The notes beneath the pieces were generated by a model. That model ran no database searches. It worked only from the letters and a program-made list of their open reading frames with translations, and had not been told where the DNA came from. Of a stretch of 21,710 bases of DNA, positions 8,513 through 15,929 are shown piece after piece. Position numbers and translations under genes: made by a program. Source of the stretch: Prevotella sp. (GTDB lineage Bacteria > Bacteroidota > Bacteroidia > Bacteroidales > Dysgonomonadaceae); the NCBI GenBank assembly GCA_031263965.1, contig JAISES010000369.1, positions 1 through 21,710 on the forward strand, given 5' to 3'. How positions within the stretch are numbered: the stretch's first letter is position 1; each line of letters opens with the position of its first letter.

Positions 8513-9268
8513 TCAAATATCCTTGTAGAAGGTAAATTTTGCTGACGACATTTGATCATTCCACCTTACAGAATGGCTAAACAATCCTCCGCTTTTTAAT
8601 ACGTACGGTTGTAAAGTGCTTATTTTAATTTGTCCACTTACTCCAGTTGGAGTATTAGATGTGAATCCAGATTTTAATGTCAAAGACTTACCACTTTTCT
8701 TAGTATTATAGTCTATATGTTCAAATATGGTAAGTGATGCACCTGAAGGAAGAGATACCCATTGGCTTTTTACGCACGAAAAATTAGCAACTATAGATGT
8801 TATCATATCATTTAAATTTAGAGGAATGCCTATCTTGTTTGGATTTCCTAAATCAGGCACATCAATTTGAAAAATACCATTGTAACTATATACACTTCCC
8901 TTGTAATCTTCATCCTCATACAAATATAAACTCAGACTAGCACCCGAAGTGCTCTTTGTGGTTAGAGGCTGAGGCAGGCATTTCTCAACACTTTCAAAAT
9001 CATCATAGTATGTAACCTTACCATCTTCATTTACAACAGTCGCTAATTGTTCATTCTCCATTAACTTATAATAAACTACTCTTACCTTCTCATCATTAAA
9101 AATAGGGATAGAATCCGATGAATAGTGATATGCTGAGGAATATAATACTTCATTATAGGTAAATTCCAACTTAAGAGTTGGGTTTACTTTCTCGTATTCA
9201 CCTTCGTCACTTTGACACGAGAAGAATAACGAAACTAATACCAAAACATACAAATTTAATTTTTTCAT
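8513..9268 (-). CDS. Lipoprotein with a putative beta/gamma-crystallin domain
   Basis: A 251-residue predicted lipoprotein with lipobox FFSC (Cys18) followed by an acidic linker (DEGEYEK). The C-terminal part (about 112-250) carries beta/gamma-crystallin hallmarks. It has a Greek-key turn of the form Y-x4-Y-x-G (YEDEDYKG, 117-124) and a second aromatic turn FEHIDYNTKKSG (182-193). It also has two copies of the microbial calcium-binding signature (N/D)(N/D)xx(S/T)S: NDMITS (153-158) and NDQMSS (237-242). This suggests one two-motif crystallin domain displayed on the cell surface or in the periplasm, probably binding calcium. The N-terminal half (20-105) is not recognised. It shares a palindromic promoter region with tatA. 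The gene is more AT-rich than its neighbours, which may indicate transfer. Family assignment is from motifs only. Confidence 0.68.
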   Translation of the reverse strand: MKKLNLYVLVLVSLFFSCQSDEGEYEKVNPTLKLEFTYNEVLYSSAYHYSSDSIPIFNDEKVRVVYYKLMENEQLATVVNEDGKVTYYDDFESVEKCLPQPLTTKSTSGASLSLYLYEDEDYKGSVYSYNGIFQIDVPDLGNPNKIGIPLNLNDMITSIVANFSCVKSQWVSLPSGASLTIFEHIDYNTKKSGKSLTLKSGFTSNTPTGVSGQIKISTLQPYVLKSGGLFSHSVRWNDQMSSAKFTFYKDI

Positions 9269-9317
9269 TTTAATAAATATTTAGTTAATAAAACATGATC
9301 ATATCTATGATCATTTA

Positions 9318-9333
9318 TATATTTGCAAATATA
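9318..9333. promoter_or_regulatory. Back-to-back -7 boxes sharing a perfect palindrome
   Basis: TATATTTG (9318-9325, plus strand) and TATATTTG on the minus strand (9333-9326) abut to form the perfect 16-bp palindrome TATATTTGCAAATATA. Both match TAnnTTTG. They would serve tatA (ATG 9379, leader about 45 nt) and the crystallin-like lipoprotein (ATG 9268, leader about 50 nt). Neither has a convincing -33 box. Two ATGATCAT palindromes lie close by, near 9294 and 9307. Only one polymerase could bind at a time. Confidence 0.5.
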
Positions 9334-9378
9334 AGTATTTTTTTAATAAATAAATATTAAAAATAGTAAAATTAAAAA

Positions 9379-9567
9379 ATGAACACACTATTATTCTTAG
9401 GAAATCTGGGTACCGGAGAGGTAATAATTATAGCCATTGCTGTTTTATTACTATTCGGAGGGAAAAAGATACCCGAACTGATGAAAGGGATCGGGAAAGG
9501 GATTAAAAGCTTCAAAGATGGAGTTAACGGCTTGGAAAACGATATCAACGGCACAGAAAACAAGTAA
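9379..9567 (+). CDS. tatA: Twin-arginine translocase subunit TatA/TatE
   Basis: A 62-residue TatA-family protein. A short N-terminus and one membrane helix (about 13-27, [15 protein letters not shown]) lead into the family hinge [20 protein letters not shown], an amphipathic helix lying along the cytoplasmic membrane. A short acidic tail follows. TatA oligomers form the pore for export of folded proteins carrying twin-arginine signals, working with TatC. No tatC or tatB gene is in the window, so this is a stand-alone copy. Confidence 0.93.
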   Translation: MNTLLFLGNLGTGEVIIIAIAVLLLFGGKKIPELMKGIGKGIKSFKDGVNGLENDINGTENK

Positions 9568-9610
9568 AACATACCCTCTTCTTTTATATATAAGTGACCG
9601 GCAATGGCTT

Positions 9611-9731
9611 CGTCATTGCGAGCGAAATGTAGTGTAGCGAAGCAATCTGTAAGATTGAATACGGCTTGATAAAACGGACTAAAAGAAGCTAAACGTTTTG
9701 GATTGCTACGCCTCATGGGCTCGCAATGACG
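9611..9731. repeat. GTCATTGCGAG/GAAGCAATC palindromic repeat, copy 1
   Basis: The left arm is CGTCATTGCGAG with AGCGAAGCAATC. The right arm is GGATTGCTACGC with CTCGCAATGACG. The central part (about 9650-9698) is unlike the centres of the copies at 13912 and 16028. It lies in the 358-bp gap between the convergent tatA and glycosyl-hydrolase genes. The rest of that gap holds the repeat at 9807-9880 and unremarkable AT-rich sequence. Confidence 0.75.
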
Positions 9732-9806
9732 GGAGAAAATAAACGATATTCAACTACAGATTCGCAGATATAAGTTATCAATAATAATTATCACAACATA
9801 CTCTCT

Positions 9807-9880
9807 GTCATCCTGAGGAACGAAGGATCCCGTTTCTCCAAAACAAATATACACGAGACGCTTCCTTCCGTCAGCATGAC
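9807..9880. repeat. GTCATCCTGAGGAACGAAGGATC-type repeat
   Basis: The left end GTCATCCTGAGGAACGAAGG pairs imperfectly with the right end, which read on the other strand is GTCATGCTGACGGAAGG. A GGATCC follows the left arm. It is a second, unrelated short palindromic family in the same convergent gap. No coding potential was seen. Confidence 0.55.
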
Positions 9881-9925
9881 AAAAACGAAAATAATGTCGC
9901 ATTAAATTGTTTTCATTACTTAACA

Positions 9926-11374
9926 TCACTGCTCATTAGCCGAATGAGAAAAGTAGGCCGGAAAACAGGCAACACTCTCGTTATGATAGCGGTCTGAAGC
10001 CGAGACCGAATAATAAAGCCCGAATTCACCCGTAGCCACAGGAAAAGAATAGCTATCGGTTCGCAGACCCGTTGCCAGTATGCTATTCGGATTGTCCCTG
10101 TCGATATTTTCCGTAGAAGACACATAAACCGTGTATGTAAAATCTTCGTTTTCATCGGGCGTATTCCATTTTATATTCAGCAAACCATTATCCTTATAAA
10201 CCTGTAAATCGAGCGGTGAATCCGGCGCAATACTATCCAACCATGTCAATGGAGGCAACTTGGCCGGAGTCGCATAATAAGTCCCTACGGAATCCATTAC
10301 TCCTTTCAGATTACTCAACAAATTTCCGGCTCTGAAATACGCCTCTCCCTTCACTTTATTTTCCCGTATATACTCTATTTGACCGGTAATATCCTGTAAT
10401 GGCCAGTTTAGCTCGTCCATCTGAAAAACACCTAATCCCGGAACAATAGTCCTGCCATTGCTATTTGCCACCCAATCATCAAGGAACGGGTAAAAATTCC
10501 GCCCCCGGTAATACATCATAGGGAACAGAAGGTCGTGTTTCCCGCTTTTCATCCAATGTCCTGCATCCTGGAAAACAGTCTCATAAGCAGTCCAGCCATC
10601 ATTCGGGGAAACAGGTAATACCCGGTAACGCCCCAAAGGGGAACTGCTTACCTGCACCCATTTTTTAATCGATTTTACCGTATCATATACTTCTGCTACC
10701 AGTCGATTGATATTGTTGCGGCGCCAGTCTGAAAGCTTTTCGCCATTCCCGTATTGCCTGAAAGTATCTTCATCCGGAAATTTGCCTGTATTGCAGGGGT
10801 AACGGATATAATCGAAATGGACTCCATCTACATCGTAACCGGATACAATTTCGGATACGATAGACACGATAAGATTCGTTGTCTCGGGTCTGCCCGGGTC
10901 GAGATACCATGTTTCATTAATCAGTTTATAGTAATCCGGCTTATTTTTTACAGGAATCGCTTTTCTCCTTTTACCTCTGCCCGTATATTTCATTTGAGCC
11001 CTTTCCATCGTATAAGTAACTATCCACGCATGGCATTCGAGCCCTCTTTTGTGACATTCGCCAACAACAAAAGCCAAAGGGTCGAAATTCTCCGCATGAT
11101 TGAAATACGAACTTTCCGGCTCTATTCCCGATTTATAGAAGACACTGCCCTGTGTACGCGTTTGAAATAATACAGTATTGAAATTCTCTCTCTTCAACAC
11201 ATCCAGTATGTTCTCAAGCTCTTCCTTCTGAGCAGCCACACTTGTTCCTTGTGTTGGCCAATCCAAACCCCAATTGGTAGTGAGCCACACTGCCCGTACT
11301 TCTGTTGCAGGCACTTGCGAAAAAGAAGCGATGGAAAGGGAGAAAAAAGTAAAAAGCAGAGAAATAACCCTCAT
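9926..11374 (-). CDS. Glycosyl hydrolase-like 10 (DUF187) protein, DigH-like
   Basis: A 482-residue exported protein. The start at 11374 gives a clean signal peptide (MRVISLLFTFFSLSIASFSQ). The start of the frame at 11470 would add 32 charged residues and lies inside the upstream gene. A TIM-barrel-like domain follows (about 24-375): EVRAVWLTTNWGLDWP, FNTVLFQTRTQG (65-76) and DGVHFDYIRYP (183-193), the family's catalytic-face signature. A small beta domain of fibronectin-III type covers about 385-470. The family includes E. coli DigH, which cuts glycan strands of peptidoglycan stripped of their peptides, so a role in cell-wall turnover is likely; another polysaccharide is possible. Its ATG overlaps the stop of the upstream TldE gene (ATGA), which implies translational coupling. 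Confidence 0.85.
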   Translation of the reverse strand: MRVISLLFTFFSLSIASFSQVPATEVRAVWLTTNWGLDWPTQGTSVAAQKEELENILDVLKRENFNTVLFQTRTQGSVFYKSGIEPESSYFNHAENFDPLAFVVGECHKRGLECHAWIVTYTMERAQMKYTGRGKRRKAIPVKNKPDYYKLINETWYLDPGRPETTNLIVSIVSEIVSGYDVDGVHFDYIRYPCNTGKFPDEDTFRQYGNGEKLSDWRRNNINRLVAEVYDTVKSIKKWVQVSSSPLGRYRVLPVSPNDGWTAYETVFQDAGHWMKSGKHDLLFPMMYYRGRNFYPFLDDWVANSNGRTIVPGLGVFQMDELNWPLQDITGQIEYIRENKVKGEAYFRAGNLLSNLKGVMDSVGTYYATPAKLPPLTWLDSIAPDSPLDLQVYKDNGLLNIKWNTPDENEDFTYTVYVSSTENIDRDNPNSILATGLRTDSYSFPVATGEFGLYYSVSASDRYHNESVACFPAYFSHSANEQ

Positions 11375-12690
11375 AATCCACTGAAGTTTACACTTGAAAA
11401 CAAGAGTGAAGGCAATCTCCATGAAGATGTTTCGCGGGGATCGTTCCCTGCTTCTTCCAGATTTGCCCATAAATCAAGTATATTTCCCGTTATATTCATT
11501 TCGCTGACAGGAATAGCCGCTATTCCGTTTTCTATTAAAAACCCTTCTATTCCAAAGGAAAAGTCTCCGGTAGTAGGATTACTGTTTCCACCGTTGAATC
11601 CGGTTATCCAGATTCCTTTTTGTACCGATGAACAGATCCCGTCAAAGTCGCGGTTCCCCAATGTAGCTTGGATAATAGATGGAGACGCTATTGTAGGAGC
11701 CATATTCAGCTTTTTCGAATTGTATGTGTCAATGAAATATGTTTGCAATACGCCCCGGTCAATAATCACCCTATCCATCGTAGCAACGCCCTCTCCATCA
11801 AACCATCGCGAACCGAATGCACGCGTAATGTGCGGAGTATCCATCACTGTCAGTTTATCCGATGTTATTTGCTTACCAAGCTTATCCAACAAAAATGAGT
11901 TCTTTTGTTGAAGAGCTGTACCGTACATTGCCCCAATCAAAGGAGAAAACAGGCGAGAGGCAGTCGTATTATCCAGCAGCATATCGTATTTTCCCGACTT
12001 CACTTTCTGCTGCCCTATTTTTCTCAAAGCCCGCTCCAAAGCCTTTGTTCCGATCCCTGTTTTCTTCAAGTCCGTCCAATAAACAGAGTTGTCGAACCAA
12101 TACGACTCGGCACGGGCATCGCCATCTGTCTTCAGCGAAACCTCAACGGTAAGATTATATGCCGTATCAGTCCCCTCTGCCTCAAATCCGTTGCCGGCAA
12201 TCATATATTCGGCTCCTACCCCATCGTCATACGAAGAAGAAACGGAGATAATACGTTCATCTGTCCCATATATTTCTTCTACAGCCTGCTTTGCAACAGC
12301 CAGTTTATCGTCAGTAGATAAATTACTGAACGAAGCATCAGACAAATCCAAGTCCTTCCCATCGGGTTTATAGTACCTGTCCGGATCGGGTAATTGCCTG
12401 AAAAAATCCTCCGCCAGGTATTTTGTTGAAACAATTCCTTCTTTTATAAAAGATTCCAGACCGGACTTTTCGATACGGTTTGTAGAAAATGAACCGTATC
12501 TGCCATCTACAAACAATTCTATATACAGTTTATTTTCCGTACTCTGATGAAGGCGATCCAACTGGGTATTCCTGTATTCAAACGAGTTGTTATTTGCTGT
12601 TATCACGGATACACGGGCGTTTTGGCAACCATTTCGTAGAGCCAGTTCCATCGCCCATATTGCAATGTCTTTATGCTGTTTTGCTATCAT
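11371..12690 (-). CDS. pmbA: TldD/PmbA family protein, TldE-like
   Basis: A 439-residue soluble protein of the TldD/PmbA peptidase family. In E. coli, TldD and TldE form a heterodimeric protease acting on unfolded peptides (microcin B17 and CcdA). TldD holds the HExxxH zinc site while TldE lacks it and binds substrate. I see no HExxxH here; the equivalent region (about 246-265) reads SRLFSPLIGAMYGTAL, so this is a TldE-type subunit. Family hallmarks are RNTQLDRLHQST (40-51), FDGEGVATMDR (297-307) and GGNSNPTTGDFSFGIEG (367-383). No tldD gene is adjacent. The gene overlaps the downstream DigH-like gene by 4 bp. It has its own promoter at 12709-12747. Confidence 0.9.
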   Translation of the reverse strand: MIAKQHKDIAIWAMELALRNGCQNARVSVITANNNSFEYRNTQLDRLHQSTENKLYIELFVDGRYGSFSTNRIEKSGLESFIKEGIVSTKYLAEDFFRQLPDPDRYYKPDGKDLDLSDASFSNLSTDDKLAVAKQAVEEIYGTDERIISVSSSYDDGVGAEYMIAGNGFEAEGTDTAYNLTVEVSLKTDGDARAESYWFDNSVYWTDLKKTGIGTKALERALRKIGQQKVKSGKYDMLLDNTTASRLFSPLIGAMYGTALQQKNSFLLDKLGKQITSDKLTVMDTPHITRAFGSRWFDGEGVATMDRVIIDRGVLQTYFIDTYNSKKLNMAPTIASPSIIQATLGNRDFDGICSSVQKGIWITGFNGGNSNPTTGDFSFGIEGFLIENGIAAIPVSEMNITGNILDLWANLEEAGNDPRETSSWRLPSLLFSSVNFSGL

Positions 12691-12708
12691 ATTCTATCTT
12701 TTCGAGGA

Positions 12709-12747
12709 CAAAAGTACTCAGAAACTGTTTAAAATTTAAACAGTTCC
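12709..12747 (-). promoter_or_regulatory. Promoter of the tldE-like gene with an overlapping palindrome
   Basis: On the minus strand TACTTTTG (12716-12709) matches TAnnTTTG. Upstream of it lies a long inverted repeat at 12721-12747 with arms GAACTGTTTAAA / TTTAAACAGTT, and the expected -33 position (about 12736-12740) falls inside it. The leader would be about 12 nt. The palindrome may be an operator. Alternatively it may be the end hairpin of the DUF2156 transcript, which stops at 12758 on the same strand. Confidence 0.5.
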
Positions 12748-12757
12748 TCAGATTTAC

Positions 12758-13657
12758 TTAAACAAAGGGAATTAATACAGACTCTTCCAGTTGCATATCG
12801 GGATAATAAGACATCTTGGCTTTACGCAAATTGTCCATACCCATATCTTCCTCCCTGTTGATATATGTAAATCCTGAAGCTTCGTGTTCTATAAACTGCT
12901 GGTTGATCATAGTGTAAGCCCCTTTCATTTCACCGAAGGCTTTTTCTACATGCACAACAAACGTGTCGGCTGTCAGCGACTCTCCAATGGTAAATGCAAC
13001 GATCTTTCCATTCACTCTGATAGCTCCGCCACGCAGTTGAAGGTATTCGAAATTCTCAAGCATGATCTTTGTCGCTACGTAGTCATACCGTTGCGAAAGA
13101 TCTATCTTCATCGTATTTACATTTTCCCATTCGTCGAGCATAGCCGCGCATTCGTCCAGTTCGGACTTCGATGTCAGAGGGAAATAAACCCAGCCGGGAT
13201 TATCTGCTTTAAAACGGTTGATATGATTGCGTTTGCTTTGCAGTTTTTTACCCGACAGTTTTATCAGTTTCTCCGATAAATAGATGTATTCATCGTTATT
13301 CCTGTCCGGCAGGCGGCGGAATTCTCCCGGGATTTCCCGTTGAATGACCTCCCACATCTTATTCGAAATACCCTTCATCTGGAAGGGAATACGGTTTTCC
13401 TCCGCGTCCTGTACTATCAGTTCAAAAGCATCGCGTACAGGCATCTTACCGATAGGCATCATGTAATAAAGCTGCCCGTCCGAATCCTGAAAACGCAGGA
13501 AAATGGTGCGGTGTACAATGGCGAAGACTGTTTTGAACTTTGCATTCCACGAATACAGGTTTGCGAAGCAAAAGTCGCAGGCACGATATGTATTGCCTTC
13601 AAAACAGGCATCAATAGCCTTTTTATCAGAAAGTGCAATATGCTTAAAGTTGATCAT
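12758..13657 (-). CDS. DUF2156 domain protein (lysyltransferase-like GNAT fold)
   Basis: A 299-residue soluble protein with the double GNAT-like fold seen in the C-terminal domain of phosphatidylglycerol lysyltransferases (MprF) and in DUF2156. Hallmarks are KKLQSKRNHINRF (137-149), DLSQRYDYVATK (186-197), GGAIRVNGKIVAFTIGE (210-226) and NREEDMGMDNLRKAKMSYYP (267-286). It has no membrane segments, so unlike full MprF it has no flippase part. It could transfer an amino acid from aminoacyl-tRNA to a lipid or peptide, but the acceptor is unknown. It lies upstream of tldE on the same strand but is separated from it by a 67-bp gap with a separate promoter. Confidence 0.85.
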   Translation of the reverse strand: MINFKHIALSDKKAIDACFEGNTYRACDFCFANLYSWNAKFKTVFAIVHRTIFLRFQDSDGQLYYMMPIGKMPVRDAFELIVQDAEENRIPFQMKGISNKMWEVIQREIPGEFRRLPDRNNDEYIYLSEKLIKLSGKKLQSKRNHINRFKADNPGWVYFPLTSKSELDECAAMLDEWENVNTMKIDLSQRYDYVATKIMLENFEYLQLRGGAIRVNGKIVAFTIGESLTADTFVVHVEKAFGEMKGAYTMINQQFIEHEASGFTYINREEDMGMDNLRKAKMSYYPDMQLEESVLIPFV

Positions 13658-13690
13658 AAAAATAAGAAGGAATTATTTCGCTTAACAGAA

Positions 13691-13721
13691 CAAAGCTAAT
13701 ACAATATTGTTCAATAGCAAT
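13691..13721 (-). promoter_or_regulatory. Promoter of the DUF2156 gene
   Basis: On the minus strand TAGCTTTG (13698-13691) matches TAnnTTTG exactly. A TTGC/ATTG sequence at about 13721-13717 stands at -33 spacing. The leader would be about 26 nt before the ATG at 13657. Confidence 0.55.
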
Positions 13722-13911
13722 GACCTTGTCCGTACAGATATAACCCTGTTTAGAAGTTTTATGCAATATTAAGCCGACAAACGAAATGTTTTTGATAAAT
13801 TTGTGTACCAACAGGATATAGAACCTGGGAAATCTTTGAAAGAATAGAGTTTATATTTAGTAATACCGGTCAGTGGCTTGATTATATTTAAAAAACATGT
13901 TCAATTTCTCT

Positions 13912-14037
13912 CGTCATTGCGAGAAGTGCAACGACGAAGCAATCCGGTTGTATTTTTCCGGGCAGCTATAAAGGCCTGCCCCTACTGCTAACCGGCCAAT
14001 TTTTGGATTGCTTCACCGCAGGCGGTTCGCAATGACG
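13912..14037. repeat. GTCATTGCGAG/GAAGCAATCC palindromic repeat, copy 2
   Basis: The left arm is CGTCATTGCGAG with ACGAAGCAATCC. The right arm is GGATTGCTTCACCGC with GGTTCGCAATGACG. The centre (about 13945-14003) contains CCGGGCAG and CTGCTAACCGG. This centre occurs in the copy at 16028-16151 in the opposite orientation while the right arm there keeps the same orientation. Confidence 0.8.
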
Positions 14038-14120
14038 AAAGAATACGAAAATATAAACCAGGCTATCTTCAATCACGGATGCGCATGATTTATAAATATT
14101 TATAACCGGCAACTTGAATT

Positions 14121-14258
14121 TAATAAACATTATATAGAATAAATGTATATAGCTGTCATTTATAGCAAATTAAACCCTGTGCGGCTCCGTGTTTAAAAAT
14201 ATATACTGTGAATACCTGTAAACCAATATGATAATACTCTATTAAATATAAACTCTAA
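14121..14258. repeat. Non-coding block duplicated at 7671-7862 (short copy)
   Basis: Homologous to 7671-7862 over both flanks, but the nested palindrome is cut down to about 26 bases (about 14170-14195) retaining GGCTCCGTG. It ends about 67 bp before the -7 box of the hdr operon. No coding potential was seen. Confidence 0.78.
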
Positions 14259-14324
14259 TAGTAAAACAGAAAAATACCTGTTTAAAAACATAAAATAAAA
14301 AATATCTATCAATCATTTATAAAC

Positions 14325-14332
14325 TATATTTG
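14325..14332 (+). promoter_or_regulatory. -7 box of the hdr-flx operon
   Basis: TATATTTG is an exact TAnnTTTG match. A start near 14339 gives a leader of about 87 nt to the hdrC ATG. No clear -33 TTTG is present at 19-20 bases upstream, which suggests either a weak promoter or one needing an activator. I saw no obvious operator palindrome at the box. Confidence 0.5.
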
Positions 14333-14425
14333 CATCGTTTTTGCAAATCAGAGATTACAATTTAGGTATATTTAAACAAAAACTATCATTCACTATATTT
14401 TTCGGACTATCAAAAGATCAACCAT

Positions 14426-14980
14426 ATGTCATCAGAAAAGAAAGGCTGCATATCCGAAATCAAATCCCATACCGGCATCAATGTAAACCGTTGTTACCAG
14501 TGTGGTAAGTGCTCGGCCGGATGCGCCGTCAATGAAGAAATGGACTTCCCTCCGAGCGTCGTTATGCGGATGCTACAGACCAACGACACCGGAAACTACG
14601 GCGAAATACTGCGTTCCCAATCCATTTGGCTGTGCGTTTCCTGCCAGAACTGCCTGACTCGCTGCCCTATGCAGATAGATATTCCCCAACTGATGGATTA
14701 TCTTCGCGAACAGGCATTGGAAAAGGGCACGGTGAACAAGAAATCGAAAAAGATTATTTCGTTCCATCGTTCATTCCTCGATTCGGTTAAACATACAGGA
14801 CGGTTATACGAAATCGGACTGGTTGCCGGATACAAGATGCGTACATTCAACCTGTTTCAGGATATAAATGTGGCTCCGGGCATGTTTGTAAGAGGCAAAC
14901 TGCCGTTGTTGCCCGAAATGGTAAAAGACAAAAAACAAGTGTCTGCCATCTTTTCCAAAACAAAGAAGGAAAAGAAATAA
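14426..14980 (+). CDS. hdrC: Heterodisulfide reductase-like subunit C (HdrC)
   Basis: A 184-residue ferredoxin-like subunit carrying two [4Fe-4S] clusters that wire HdrA to HdrB. Cluster ligands are C23/C26/C29/C33 (CYQCGKCSAGC) and C70/C73/C76/C80 (CVSCQNCLTRC). The rest is helical with a basic tail (KTKKEKK). It is the first gene of a six-gene unit on the same strand. The 76-bp gap to hdrB contains only degenerate AT-rich units of the type TCTTGAAATCTTGAA. The protein is cytoplasmic. Methanogen HdrC acts on CoM-S-S-CoB, but Bacteroidota do not make those cofactors, so the natural disulfide here is unknown. Confidence 0.93.
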   Translation: MSSEKKGCISEIKSHTGINVNRCYQCGKCSAGCAVNEEMDFPPSVVMRMLQTNDTGNYGEILRSQSIWLCVSCQNCLTRCPMQIDIPQLMDYLREQALEKGTVNKKSKKIISFHRSFLDSVKHTGRLYEIGLVAGYKMRTFNLFQDINVAPGMFVRGKLPLLPEMVKDKKQVSAIFSKTKKEKK

Positions 14981-15056
14981 AGATCAACTAAAAATAAATT
15001 CCGGATTTCCAAAATTTTTAAATCTTGAAATCTTGAATTTTTGAAATATCTGATTT

Positions 15057-15929
15057 ATGGAAATAGGATTCTATCCGGGCTGTTCCCTCAAAGGAACCTC
15101 CTCAGAGTACGCCCAATCGACATTGGCTTTGGCAAAGGCTTTCGATATAAATCTGAAAGAAATTACAGATTGGAATTGCTGCGGCGCAACTGCTGCCCAC
15201 AATCTGAACCATGAACTGGCTGTCGCATTGCCGGCGCGGGTTCTCGCCCTGGCAGAGAAAGACGGTATGAGCGAAATTGTGGTTCCGTGTGCCGCCTGTT
15301 ACAACCGGCTGAGTGTTACCCAACATGAACTGAATAAGGATAAAGAACTGAAAACAAGCGTGGAAAACATCCTCCGGATGCCCCTATCGGGAAATATAGA
15401 AATACTGAACGTGATGCAGTTTATCGGCAAGTATATTGCCGGTAAAATAGAAGAAAAGGTAACCAACCCATTCGATCAGCAGGTAGTATGCTACTACGGA
15501 TGTTTGCTGGTACGCCCTCACGAGGTATTGAATTTCGACCGGCTGGAAGATCCGCGATCGATGGATATTCTGATGACAAAAATAGGTGCGACTCCTATGG
15601 AGTGGGGATACAAAACCGAATGTTGCGGCGCCGGATTCTCGGTTTCACGCACAGACATTGTAGCAAAACTATCCGGCAAGATAGTGAAAGATGCTATAGA
15701 CAGGGGAGCCAAAGCCATTATTGTGGCATGCCCTATGTGCCAGTCCAATCTGGACATGCGCCGTCCTCATATCGACAGCTATCTCAGGATGAAAACAGAT
15801 ATACCTGTCCTGTACATCACACAGGCCATCGGTCTTGCCGTGGGTATCGGCCGGGAGGAGTTGGGAATCAAAAAGTTGTTTATCCAGTCGGCAGTTATCA
15901 GTAAACAATTATCAGTAATCAGTGAATAA
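15057..15929 (+). CDS. hdrB: Heterodisulfide reductase-like subunit B (HdrB), repeat-derived tail
   Basis: A 290-residue catalytic subunit with two complete CCG modules of the kind that bind noncubane [4Fe-4S] clusters in HdrB. The first uses C9, C41-C42, C78 and C81. The second uses C149 (C145 is nearby), C189-C190, C225 and C228. In methanogens these clusters cleave the heterodisulfide, so this subunit should reduce a disulfide or a related acceptor. The conserved part ends near LGIKKLFI (269-276). The last 13 or so residues (SAVISKQLSVISE) are encoded by the left arm of the inverted-repeat element at 15892-16219, which also supplies the stop codon. The tail is thus probably recent and not functional. 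A 298-bp gap full of repeats separates it from hdrA. Confidence 0.93.
   Translation: MEIGFYPGCSLKGTSSEYAQSTLALAKAFDINLKEITDWNCCGATAAHNLNHELAVALPARVLALAEKDGMSEIVVPCAACYNRLSVTQHELNKDKELKTSVENILRMPLSGNIEILNVMQFIGKYIAGKIEEKVTNPFDQQVVCYYGCLLVRPHEVLNFDRLEDPRSMDILMTKIGATPMEWGYKTECCGAGFSVSRTDIVAKLSGKIVKDAIDRGAKAIIVACPMCQSNLDMRRPHIDSYLRMKTDIPVLYITQAIGLAVGIGREELGIKKLFIQSAVISKQLSVISE

Larger units (their letters stand above)
13658..14425. other. 768-bp gene-free region between divergent transcription units
   Basis: It contains, in order, the DUF2156 promoter, a plus-strand TAAATTTG box at 13796-13803 with no gene nearby, a 126-bp palindromic repeat (13912-14037), a perfect palindrome TTATAAATATTTATAA (14090-14105), the short copy of the duplicated block (14121-14258), and the hdr promoter (14325). 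No credible coding region was found on either strand. The box at 13796 could start a small RNA, but that is only a possibility. Confidence 0.6.

Noticed and set aside
9379..9567. A complete tat operon
   Set aside because: Only the TatA/E-type gene is present; neither neighbour resembles TatB or TatC.
11375..11470. A start at 11470 for the glycosyl-hydrolase gene
   Set aside because: The extra residues are charged, overlap the tldE-type coding region, and hide the signal peptide that starts at 11374. The ATGA overlap supports 11374.
13658..14425. tRNA or other structured RNA genes in the long gene-free region
   Set aside because: No cloverleaf or TTCGA-type arm was recognised. The strong pairing is explained by the palindromic repeats.
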